Shown here: piece by piece, positions 52,676-61,007 of the stretch | Numbering within the stretch: the first letter of the stretch is position 1 | Layout of the letters: the number at the start of each line of letters is the position of its first letter | DNA from: Mycolicibacterium hodleri | GTDB lineage: Bacteria > Actinomycetota > Actinomycetes > Mycobacteriales > Mycobacteriaceae | NCBI RefSeq assembly: GCF_006439015.1 | Contig: NZ_RCZG01000016.1 | Span: forward strand, 1-64,000 | Length of the DNA stretch: 64,000 nucleotides | Reading direction: 5' to 3' | Notes under the pieces: model-generated | Databases searched by the model: none | Told to the model about the DNA's origin: nothing | The model's input: the letters and a program-made list of their open reading frames with translations, nothing else | Made by a program: the position numbers and the translations under genes

Positions 52676-53911
52676 TCAGCCCCCGCAGCGCGGACTCTTT
52701 CCCTTGAGCGCGGCGATTCGCAGCACGGAGTCGTCGACCTTCTTCATGTCGAGCCCGCCCTCGCTCACGGCGGCTTCCAGCGCGTCGAGCACACCGGGAA
52801 CCTCGTCGGTGGTGATCCACAGGGCGATGTCGGCGCCGGCCTGCAGCGCCTTGAGAGCTGCCTGAGCCACGGTGTACTGCTGGTTGATGGCGCCCATGCT
52901 GGAGATGTCGTCGGTGAACACCACGCCGTTGAAGGGCAACCCGCCGTAACCGCCACTGCGCAGCAGTCCGTAGGCGGGTGCGCTCAGGCTGGCGGGATCA
53001 GCACCGGTGAGTCCGGGGACCTGCATGTGGCCGACCATCACGGTGGTTCCGGGCAACTGGGCCAACTCCCGGTAGGGCACCAGGTCGTTGGTCATCAGCT
53101 CCGAGAGCGGCGGTGTCACCACACCCCCCAAGTGCGAGTCACCGGACGCGTGACCGTGCCCGGGAAAGTGCTTGAGCACCGGCGTGATTCCGGCGTCGAG
53201 GAGTCCCCGCGCGTACGCACCCGCGTACGCGGTGACCTTCGCGGGGTCGGCGCTGAACGAACGGTCTCCGATCACGGTGTCGTCGTCCTGGTCGGAGACG
53301 TCGACGACCGGAGCGAAGTCGATGGTGATGCCCAGGGCCTTCATGGCCTGGCCGCGGGTCAGCGCGATGTCGTGTACTTCCTGTGCCGACGCCGTCTGAC
53401 CGAGGACGCGCGCCGACGGCTGCACGCCGATCATGCTCTTGAGCCGCGAGACCCGGCCGCCTTCCTCGTCGGTGCTCACCGCCAGCGGAAGCGGACCTGA
53501 CGAGGCGGCGATCTCCCTGAGGGGATCGCCCATCATGGTCAGGTCGGTCCAGCTTCCGATCATGATGCCGCCGACGTGGTCCTTGGCCACCACCGCGCGC
53601 GCATCGTCGGCGCCCGTGACACCGACCATCAGCAGTTGGGCCAGCTTGTCGCGGGTGGACATGGCCGCCAGCAGCGCATCGCCCTCGCCGCAGGCAGGTG
53701 GGCCCGGCGGCGGTAGAGGCGCCGAACTGGCCGCTGACGCGCCCGGGGTCGACGCGTCCGGGGCATCGACCGACGCACTGCGGTGCTTGACGAAGTACAC
53801 ACTGCCCACGACGACGACGGCGATGACGGCGACGGCGAGCACGATCGACACGATGGTGGATCGTTGGCTGGCGCCCCTGGAGTCATCCTGTGAATTACGG
53901 CCCAGCGGCAT
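52676..53911 (-). CDS. lpqI: Beta-N-acetylglucosaminidase LpqI (NagZ, GH3)
   Basis: A 411-aa glycoside hydrolase family 3 enzyme that releases GlcNAc from peptidoglycan turnover fragments. The GH3 motifs VLKHFPGHGHASGDSH (catalytic His dyad) and VVFTDDISSMGAI (nucleophile Asp) are present. The usual lipobox Cys of LpqI is missing; instead an uncleaved hydrophobic span (residues about 19-40, IVSIVLAVAVIAVVVVG) anchors the protein. A Pro/Ala/Ser linker follows. Start ATG 53911; the protein ends in RCGG. Confidence 0.92.
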   Translation of the reverse strand: MPLGRNSQDDSRGASQRSTIVSIVLAVAVIAVVVVGSVYFVKHRSASVDAPDASTPGASAASSAPLPPPGPPACGEGDALLAAMSTRDKLAQLLMVGVTGADDARAVVAKDHVGGIMIGSWTDLTMMGDPLREIAASSGPLPLAVSTDEEGGRVSRLKSMIGVQPSARVLGQTASAQEVHDIALTRGQAMKALGITIDFAPVVDVSDQDDDTVIGDRSFSADPAKVTAYAGAYARGLLDAGITPVLKHFPGHGHASGDSHLGGVVTPPLSELMTNDLVPYRELAQLPGTTVMVGHMQVPGLTGADPASLSAPAYGLLRSGGYGGLPFNGVVFTDDISSMGAINQQYTVAQAALKALQAGADIALWITTDEVPGVLDALEAAVSEGGLDMKKVDDSVLRIAALKGKSPRCGG

Positions 53912-53973
53912 GGGCCGAATCGTAGCGTGCAGCGTCGGCGACGCCCGTCGCCGTGCTGGGTAATCTCGCGCGT

Positions 53974-55494
53974 ATGCCGCTGCGCTCGGGGGACGTGTTC
54001 GCGGGCTACACCGTGGTCCGACAGCTCGCTGCGGGCGCCCGTGGCGAGGTGTATCTGACCGCGCATCCGCAATTGTTGCGCCAGGACGCCCTGCGCGTCC
54101 TGCCCGCCGCTGCCTCGTCCGACGAGCGATTCCGTGCCGCCTTCCTGCGCCATGCCGACACGGCCGCGACGCTCTGGCATCCCCACATCGTCGGAGTGCA
54201 CGACCACGGCGAATACCGGGGCCTGCTGTGGCTGTCGATGGACTTCGTCGACGGCACGGACGCGGGCTCGTTGATACGAGACAGATACGACACCGGCATG
54301 GCCGCCGACAAGGTCCTCGACATCGTCACGTCGATCGCCGACGCGCTGGACTATGCGCACGCACGGCACTCGGTGCACGGCAACGTCACGGCGGCCAGCA
54401 TTCTGCTTACCGGCGACCGGCGACGGCGAGTGGTGTTGACGGATTTCGGCATTCCCCGCAGCGTCGACGCCGCAGGCGAGGGTGTCACCGACGGCCGAGC
54501 CGACCAGTACGGTCTGGCGGCCACGGCCTATCACCTGCTGGGTGGCAAGCCTCTGGAGGCGAGCACCCATCCGAAACCGGTTGCCCCACTTGGCGACACC
54601 CGCCAGGACCTCGCCGCATTCGATCCAGCTCTGATGCGGGCGCTGTCGGTCGACCCCCTGCAGCGGTTCAACGCATGTCTGGACTTCGCGGCCGCGCTGC
54701 GTGATGCCGCGACAGCCGCGACGCAGGCGCAACCCGTCGCCGACCCGGCGGCCCACGCTCCCACCGAGCACCTCGCGCGGCCGACGACGGGCTCGGGAAT
54801 GCCTGCCCTCTTCGTCCCGGCCTGGTCCGCGGAGGAGCCGGGCCCCGAAGACGGGTTCGATCTGGAGGTCGAACCCGAGTTCGCACCGACGATGGCAGCC
54901 AGTCAGCTCTCCCCGCCGCCGCAGATGTCCGACCCGCCCTTCGATGCGGAACCCGACGACGACGGAGCCGTCGGAGCGGGCCGGATCTGGGCGTTCACCG
55001 GAGTGGCCGCACTCCTCGCGCTCATCGTCGTACTGGTGGTCGTCGTCGCCCGCGGCGGCAGCGTCGGATCAAGCGCGGGCTCATCACCGTCGCGTTCACC
55101 GTCGAGCAGCGCTCTGACGCCACCCGCGGCCGCGGAACCCACCACGACCGGCGTGGGAGGCCGGCCCATGCCGGCGCCGATCCGAGGCGCCGATCCGACG
55201 GGTGAGGAATGCGAGGGCGGATATCAAATCACCGGGCAGGCCGATTGGGCAAGCCAGGGCGTGCGCGGCAGCCCAGCGGCAACCTGCGCTTTCGTCAGCA
55301 ACGTGCTGAAAGCCTATTGGGACGCCGCCGACCCGAGTCGTGAGACACGGTCCGTCGTCGCCGCCGGCGCCATCCCCTGCGCGGAGGGCGCGGCGTGCGT
55401 CGGCTCGGACTTCTTCGTCACCTGTTCGGCAGAAGGCTCCGATCCATGGATCACCTGCCGCGGCGGCCGCGATGCCGTCGTAGTTCTGTACTAG
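53974..55494 (+). CDS. Membrane-anchored Ser/Thr pseudokinase
   Basis: A 506-aa PknB-like protein with a degenerate kinase domain (residues about 5-250), a disordered acidic/Pro linker, one span (about 340-360) and a 145-residue exterior domain with six Cys (for example EECEGGYQITGQADW, GAACVGSDFFVTC). The glycine loop is AAGARGEVY, but the ATP-binding Lys is Arg41, the HRD catalytic Asp is replaced (HGN at 136-138) and the following Lys and Asn are Thr and Ser. Only DFG (158-160) is kept. A scaffolding or sensing role, not phosphotransfer, is expected. ATG 53974. It is divergent from lpqI. Confidence 0.85.
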   Translation: MPLRSGDVFAGYTVVRQLAAGARGEVYLTAHPQLLRQDALRVLPAAASSDERFRAAFLRHADTAATLWHPHIVGVHDHGEYRGLLWLSMDFVDGTDAGSLIRDRYDTGMAADKVLDIVTSIADALDYAHARHSVHGNVTAASILLTGDRRRRVVLTDFGIPRSVDAAGEGVTDGRADQYGLAATAYHLLGGKPLEASTHPKPVAPLGDTRQDLAAFDPALMRALSVDPLQRFNACLDFAAALRDAATAATQAQPVADPAAHAPTEHLARPTTGSGMPALFVPAWSAEEPGPEDGFDLEVEPEFAPTMAASQLSPPPQMSDPPFDAEPDDDGAVGAGRIWAFTGVAALLALIVVLVVVVARGGSVGSSAGSSPSRSPSSSALTPPAAAEPTTTGVGGRPMPAPIRGADPTGEECEGGYQITGQADWASQGVRGSPAATCAFVSNVLKAYWDAADPSRETRSVVAAGAIPCAEGAACVGSDFFVTCSAEGSDPWITCRGGRDAVVVLY

Positions 55495-55519
55495 CCGCCC
55501 GCGGTGCTACCTTGGCCGA

Positions 55520-55693
55520 GTGGACAGGTTCGTCTTGCCAGCTGCAGCCAGCATCGTCGTCGGACTGTTGCTCGGCGCCGCCGCCATCTTCGGGGTGACG
55601 CTCATGGTTCAGCAGGACACGAAGCCGCCGCTACAGGCGGGCGACCCGGGGTCATCCGTGCTCAACAGGGTCGAGTACGGCGACCGAACCTAA
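55520..55693 (+). CDS. Small membrane protein upstream of AftD (Rv0236A type)
   Basis: A 57-aa single-span protein, MDRFVLPAAASIVVGLLLG onward, with the C-terminal VLNRVEYGDRT end. It matches the 57-residue Rv0236A of M. tuberculosis almost residue for residue as I recall it. GTG 55520 is 25 bases after the pseudokinase stop. It always precedes aftD, so it may assist or stabilise that enzyme, an inference from gene order. It is too short for usual ORF cut-offs. Confidence 0.9.
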   Translation: MDRFVLPAAASIVVGLLLGAAAIFGVTLMVQQDTKPPLQAGDPGSSVLNRVEYGDRT

Positions 55694-55698
55694 TCTCA

Positions 55699-55717
55699 GG
55701 TCGCTACGCTCCTGCCC
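55699..55717 (+). repeat. Dispersed GC-rich element, copy before aftD
   Basis: GGTCGCTACGCTCCTGCCC differs from the main form only at one base. It lies directly between the small membrane gene and the aftD frame, in the place where the aftD ribosome-binding site would be expected. Confidence 0.75.
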
Positions 55718-55762
55718 CCCGAACTTGAATCCCACGTCGCTGCACCCCTGAGCCGCCGCTGG

Positions 55763-58700
55763 TTGTGGCTTGTCGTAGCCGTCGCACTGGCGCTGACCTT
55801 CGCTCAATCGCCAGGGGAGATCTCCCCCGACACCAAGCTCGACCTGACCGCCAACCCGCTGCGGTTCCTGGCGCGCGCGGCGAATCTATGGAACAGCGAC
55901 CTCCCCTTCGGACAGGCACAGAACCAGGCCTACGGCTATCTCTTCCCACACGGCGCGTTCTTCCTCGTCGGCGATGCCATCGGGCTGCCTGGCTGGGTGA
56001 CGCAGCGGCTGTGGTGGGCGCTGCTCCTCGTCGTCGGGTTCTGGGGCTTGATTCGACTGGCTGAAGCCCTGAACATCGGCAGCCCAAGCTCGCGGGTCAT
56101 CGCGGCGCTCGCATTCACGCTGTCACCCCGGGTGCTGACGACGCTCGGCGCGATCTCGTCGGAGACGCTGCCGATGATGCTGGCGCCGTGGGTGCTGTTG
56201 CCGGTGGTGCTCGCGCTGCGGGGAGCCGGGCCGCCGGCGACATGTGGCCCGGGAGCCGGGCCGCCGGCGACATGTGGCCCGGGAGCCGGGCCGCCGGCGA
56301 CATGTGGACCGGGAGCCGGGCCCGTGCGCGTGCTGGCGGCCAGGTCGGCGCTGGCCGTCGCGTTGATGGGCGCCGTCAACGCGGTCGCCACCCTCACGGC
56401 GTGCCTGGCGGCCCTGATCTGGTGGGCCGCACACCGTCCGAACCGGCTGTGGTGGCGGTTTACCGCGTGGTGGGCCTTGTCCGTGGCGCTCGCCGTGACG
56501 TGGTGGGTGGTCGCGCTTTTCATGCTCGGCCGGATCAGCCCCCCGTTCCTCGACTTCATCGAATCGTCCGGCGTGACCACGCAGTGGCTGTCGCTGGTGG
56601 AGGTGCTGCGCGGGACGTACAGCTGGACGCCGTTCGTCGCACCGAACGCGACCGCGGGCGCGTCGCTGGTGACGGGGTCGGTCGCCGTGCTGGCGACGAC
56701 GCTGGTGGCCGCAGCCGGGCTGGCGGGCCTGACCCTGAGGTCGATGCCTGCCCGCGGCCGGTTGATCACGATCCTCCTCACCGGCCTCGGCTTGTTGGCC
56801 GTCGGTTACTCCGGTGGCCTCGGCAGCCCATTCGCCCACTACGTGCAGGCGTTCCTGGACGCCGACGGCACTCCGTTGCGCAACGTTCACAAACTCGAGC
56901 CGCTGATCAGGCTGCCGCTGGTGCTGGGTGTCGCGCATCTTCTGAGTCGCGTTCCGCTGCCCGGCAGCGCACCTCGGCGCGAGTGGCTTCAGGCACTGGC
57001 ACATCCTGAACGCGACAAGCGGGTCGCCGTCGGCGCCGTGGTCATGGTCGCACTCACCGTGGCGACATCGTTGGCGTGGACCGGGCGTTTGACTCCGCCG
57101 GGCACTTTCGCCGCCATTCCGCAGTACTGGCACGACGCCGCCAACTGGCTCGATGAACACAACGAACCCGCCCCGGGGCGCGTTCTGGTGGTTCCCGGTG
57201 CACCATTCGCCACGCAGGTGTGGGGCAACAGCCACGACGAGCCGTTGCAGGTGCTCGGCAACAGTCCCTGGGGAGTCCGCGACTCCATTCCTCTGACACC
57301 GCCGGCGACCATCCGCGCCCTCGACTCGGTACAGCGACTGTTCGCTGCCGGGAGGCCGTCCGCTGGACTTGCCGATACGCTTGTCCGACAGGGTATTTCA
57401 TACCTCGTCGTGCGCAACGACCTCGACCCCGAGACGTCGCGTTCAGCCCGCCCGCTATTGGTGCACCGCGTCTTGGACAATTCGGGCGGGCTGACGAAGG
57501 TCGCGCAGTTCGGCGATCCCGTCGGGCCCGGCACATTGGATGGGTTCATCACCGACAGCGGGCTGCGACCGCGCTATCCGGCGGTGGAGATCTACCGGGT
57601 CGACGGGGCGAGACCTGTGCGCCCGTACCTCACCGACGCCGACGCGATGGCGCGCATCGACGGCGGTCCCGAAGCGCTGCTGCGGATCGACGAACGACGC
57701 CGGCTACTCGGTCAGGCGCCGCTCGGGCCGACGCTGCTGACGGCTGACGCCCGCGCCGCCGGGTTGCCGACGCCGGTCGTGACGGTCACCGACAACCCGG
57801 TGGCCCGTGAAACCGATTACGGCCGCGTGGATGACCACTCGTCCGCCGTTCGCGCACCGGGTGACACGCGAAACACGTTCAACCGCGTCATGGACTACCC
57901 CGCCGGGGGCGCTGCCGTCGTCTACGGACGGTGGCCGGGGGGCAGGCTCTCGGTGTCGAGTTCGGCGGCGGACTCCACCGCGCTACCGAACGTCGCGCCC
58001 GCGGCGGGCGCGGCGGCCGCTGTCGACGGGGACCCCGCGACCAGTTGGGTGTCGAACTCACTGCAAGCGGCTGTGGGCCAATGGCTTCAGGTCGATTTCG
58101 ACCGCCCCATCGCCAACGCGGCGTTCAGCATTACGCCGAGCGCCACCGCCGTCGGTGCTCAGGTGCGGCGCATCGAGGTGTCGACCGCTACCGGCACCAG
58201 CACGCTGCGCTTCGACGAGGCCGGCAAGCCGTTGTCGGGCGCGCTCCCCATCGGCGAAACCCCATGGGTGCGATTCACCGCCGTGGCGACCGACGACGGA
58301 TCTCCTGGCGTCCAATTCGGCATCACCGACTTCACCATCACGCAGTACGACGCCTTCGGATTCGCCGAACCGTTGAGCCTTCGGCACACCATCGACGTAC
58401 CACCCCCACCCCCGGGATCGGCTGTCGCCCAATGGGATCTGGGTTCGGAGTTGCTTGGTCGCTCAGCGTGTGCGGACGGACCCGACGGAGTTCGGTGCGC
58501 CGCGACCATGGCCCTGTCTCCCGAGGAGCCGGTCAACCTAAGTCGCACTTTGTCGGTGCCCGACGCCATGGAGGTGACGCCAACGGTGTGGGTGCGAGCG
58601 CGACAGGGTCCCAACCTGGCCGACCTGATCGCTCAAACCGGCGCCGCCCGCGAGCTCGGCGACGCCGATGTCATCGACGTGCTCGGCTCCGCCTATGCAG

Positions 58701-60028
58701 CAGGTGACGGCGATCCGCGCACCTCGTGGACCGCCCCGCAAAGCATCGTTCAGCACCGCGGTGCGGCCAATCTGACACTGAAACTCCCACGGCCGACGGA
58801 GGTTTCCGCGCTGCGGCTGACCCCGAGCCAGTCAGAGCTGCCCGCCCATCCGACGTTGGTCGCCATCGATCTCGGCGATGGTCCGCAGGTGCGATCGCTG
58901 ACGCCGAACGGCGCGCAGACCGTCCCCCTCGCACCTCGTGTCACCGACACCGTCAAGATCTCGATCCTCGACTGGAATGACGTCATCGACCGCACTGCCT
59001 TGGGTTTTGATCAGGTCAAGCCGCCGGGGCTGGCCGAGGTCACTGCGTTGGACGGCAGGGGCGCGCCGATCGCCGCCCCCGACGCCGCCCGCAACCGCGC
59101 CCGCGGAATCGAGCTCCCCTGTGGCAAGGGGCCGATCATCGGCGTCGCAGGCCAGTTCGTCCAGACATCGGTGAACACCACCGTCGGCGCCCTCCTCGAC
59201 GCCGAACCGATCGCGGCCAGTCCCTGCGGGTCGTCGACGATCGCCTTGCCCGCGGGTGAACAGGAGCTGGTGATCAGCCCAGGACCGGCGTTCGTCGCGG
59301 ACGGCGTCCAGCTGAATGGTCCTTTGGCGGCGACATTGCCAAGTGCCTCAACGACTCCCGCGACTACGACGCAATGGCGGGCCGACCACCGACAGGTCGA
59401 CGTGACCGCATCGGGCGTGCAGCGGGTGTTGGTGGTGCCCGAGAGCATCAACCCCGGCTGGACCGCGCGCGCCGCGGACGGCACGACCTTGACGTCGATC
59501 ACGGTGAACGGGTGGCAACAGGGCTGGGTCCTTCCCGCGGGCACCTCGGGCACCGTCACCCTCTCGTTCGCCTCCAATACGACCTATCGCATCGGCCTCT
59601 TCGGCGGGCTGGCCCTTCTTCCTCTGCTGCTGCTGCTCGCGTTCGTCCCCGTCCGTCGGAAACCGGTGCCTACCGAGCCCACCCGCCCGTGGCAACCAGG
59701 GTCGGTTGGCGTGAGTCTCGCGGTGCTCGGCCTGGGCTTCCTCGTCTCGGGTGTCGTCGGCCTCCTGGTCGTCGGAGCGGCGGTCGGGATGCGATACGCG
59801 TTACGGGCCAGGCCGGTGGGCTCGGAACAGATCCTTCTCGGCGCGGCGGCGGGTGGGCTGATCCTGGCGGGCGCGGTGCTCAGCAGATATCCGTGGCGGT
59901 CGGTCGACGGTTACATCGGCCACGCCTGGGGCGTGCAGTTGCTGGCGCTGATCTCGGTGGCCGCGCTCGCCGCATCGGTGGTCCCGATTTCACCTTCGGC
60001 GCGTGCCAACGTCCCTAACATCGGGTGA
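55763..60028 (+). CDS. aftD: Arabinofuranosyltransferase AftD
   Basis: A very large membrane glycosyltransferase of at least 1421 residues that adds arabinofuranose in arabinogalactan and lipoarabinomannan assembly. The N-terminal GT-C half has about ten spans; FAQSPGEISPDTKLDLTANP with the catalytic Asp loop, LWNSDLPFGQAQNQAYGYLF and VTQRLWW are conserved. Carbohydrate-binding modules (FDRPIANAAFSI and DWNDVIDRTALGFDQ regions) and C-terminal spans follow. The first usual start is TTG 55763, but the family similarity begins about eight residues earlier (AAPLSRRW), where only CTG 55748 is available. A 30-bp triple repeat lies inside at 56221. Confidence 0.95.
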   Translation: MWLVVAVALALTFAQSPGEISPDTKLDLTANPLRFLARAANLWNSDLPFGQAQNQAYGYLFPHGAFFLVGDAIGLPGWVTQRLWWALLLVVGFWGLIRLAEALNIGSPSSRVIAALAFTLSPRVLTTLGAISSETLPMMLAPWVLLPVVLALRGAGPPATCGPGAGPPATCGPGAGPPATCGPGAGPVRVLAARSALAVALMGAVNAVATLTACLAALIWWAAHRPNRLWWRFTAWWALSVALAVTWWVVALFMLGRISPPFLDFIESSGVTTQWLSLVEVLRGTYSWTPFVAPNATAGASLVTGSVAVLATTLVAAAGLAGLTLRSMPARGRLITILLTGLGLLAVGYSGGLGSPFAHYVQAFLDADGTPLRNVHKLEPLIRLPLVLGVAHLLSRVPLPGSAPRREWLQALAHPERDKRVAVGAVVMVALTVATSLAWTGRLTPPGTFAAIPQYWHDAANWLDEHNEPAPGRVLVVPGAPFATQVWGNSHDEPLQVLGNSPWGVRDSIPLTPPATIRALDSVQRLFAAGRPSAGLADTLVRQGISYLVVRNDLDPETSRSARPLLVHRVLDNSGGLTKVAQFGDPVGPGTLDGFITDSGLRPRYPAVEIYRVDGARPVRPYLTDADAMARIDGGPEALLRIDERRRLLGQAPLGPTLLTADARAAGLPTPVVTVTDNPVARETDYGRVDDHSSAVRAPGDTRNTFNRVMDYPAGGAAVVYGRWPGGRLSVSSSAADSTALPNVAPAAGAAAAVDGDPATSWVSNSLQAAVGQWLQVDFDRPIANAAFSITPSATAVGAQVRRIEVSTATGTSTLRFDEAGKPLSGALPIGETPWVRFTAVATDDGSPGVQFGITDFTITQYDAFGFAEPLSLRHTIDVPPPPPGSAVAQWDLGSELLGRSACADGPDGVRCAATMALSPEEPVNLSRTLSVPDAMEVTPTVWVRARQGPNLADLIAQTGAARELGDADVIDVLGSAYAAGDGDPRTSWTAPQSIVQHRGAANLTLKLPRPTEVSALRLTPSQSELPAHPTLVAIDLGDGPQVRSLTPNGAQTVPLAPRVTDTVKISILDWNDVIDRTALGFDQVKPPGLAEVTALDGRGAPIAAPDAARNRARGIELPCGKGPIIGVAGQFVQTSVNTTVGALLDAEPIAASPCGSSTIALPAGEQELVISPGPAFVADGVQLNGPLAATLPSASTTPATTTQWRADHRQVDVTASGVQRVLVVPESINPGWTARAADGTTLTSITVNGWQQGWVLPAGTSGTVTLSFASNTTYRIGLFGGLALLPLLLLLAFVPVRRKPVPTEPTRPWQPGSVGVSLAVLGLGFLVSGVVGLLVVGAAVGMRYALRARPVGSEQILLGAAAGGLILAGAVLSRYPWRSVDGYIGHAWGVQLLALISVAALAASVVPISPSARANVPNIG
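56221..56322 (+). repeat. 30-bp tandem repeat inside aftD
   Basis: Three in-frame units beginning GGGAGCCGGGCCGCCGGCGA, ending CATGTGGCCC, plus a 12-base partial fourth unit. They encode GAGPPATCGP three times in a loop between membrane spans. The third unit has one change (C to A at 56308). Confidence 0.95.
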
Positions 60029-61006
60029 GTGCCCCTTCTCAACACCGCTCGCGGCGCCATCGACACCGGCGACCTCGGCGTGACACTCATGCACGAACAC
60101 GTGTTCATCTTGACCACCGAGATCATGGAGAACTACCCCGAGAACTGGGGTGATGGGGCCGCACGCGAGGCCGGCGCGATCGTACGGCTCAACGAGCTCA
60201 AGTCCCGCGGCGTCGACACCATCGTCGATCTGACGGTTATCGGTCTTGGTCGCTATATCCCGCGCATCGCTCGCATCGCCGCGGCGACCGAGCTGAACAT
60301 CGTCGTCGCGACCGGGCTCTACACCTACAACGACGTCCCGATGTACTTCCATTACCTCGGTCCGGGAGCACCCCTAGGAGGGCCGGAGCCGATGGTCGAG
60401 ATGTTCGTCCGCGACATCGAGCACGGCATCGCCGACACCGGCGTGAAAGCGGCGATCCTCAAGTGCGCCACCGACGAACCCGGCGTGACGCCGGGCGTCG
60501 AGCGGGTGCTCCGCGCCGTCGCGCAAGCGCACCGGCAGACCGGCGTCCCGATCTCGACCCACACGCACGCCGCAACCCGGCGCGGACTCGAGCAACAGCG
60601 GATCTTCGCCGACGAGGGCGTCGATCCGAGCCGAGTCGTCATCGGACACAGCGGAGACACCACCGACATCGCCTACCTCGAGGAGCTCATCGCCGAGGGT
60701 TCCTACCTCGGCATGGACCGGTTCGGGGTCGACGCATTCCTCGGTTTCGAAGACCGCGTCAACACTGTGGCGACGATGTGCGAACGCGGCCATGCCGGCA
60801 AGATGGTGTTGTCACATGACGCCTCTTGCTATTTCGACGCACTCCCAGAGGCGACGCTCCCCGTCGCGCTGCCCAACTGGCACTACCTGCACATCCACGA
60901 CGACGTGATCCCTGCGCTCAAGCAACGGGGCGTCACCGACGAGCAACTCACCACCATGCTGGTCGACAATCCACGCAATATCTTCTCCGCCCGGGGCGGC
61001 TACTGA
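60029..61006 (+). CDS. php: Phosphotriesterase-like lactonase Php
   Basis: A 325-aa amidohydrolase-fold metalloenzyme (Rv0230c type). All metal ligands are in place: His22 and His24 (MHEHVF), the carbamylated Lys145 (AAILKCATDEPG), His178 (STHTHAATRRG), His207 (IGHSGDT) and Asp264 (LSHDASC). These enzymes act mainly on lactones and weakly on phosphotriesters. GTG 60029 follows the aftD stop directly (TGAGTG), so it is coupled to it. A CoA ligase begins two bases after its end. Confidence 0.95.
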   Translation: MPLLNTARGAIDTGDLGVTLMHEHVFILTTEIMENYPENWGDGAAREAGAIVRLNELKSRGVDTIVDLTVIGLGRYIPRIARIAAATELNIVVATGLYTYNDVPMYFHYLGPGAPLGGPEPMVEMFVRDIEHGIADTGVKAAILKCATDEPGVTPGVERVLRAVAQAHRQTGVPISTHTHAATRRGLEQQRIFADEGVDPSRVVIGHSGDTTDIAYLEELIAEGSYLGMDRFGVDAFLGFEDRVNTVATMCERGHAGKMVLSHDASCYFDALPEATLPVALPNWHYLHIHDDVIPALKQRGVTDEQLTTMLVDNPRNIFSARGGY

Positions 61007-61007
61007 C

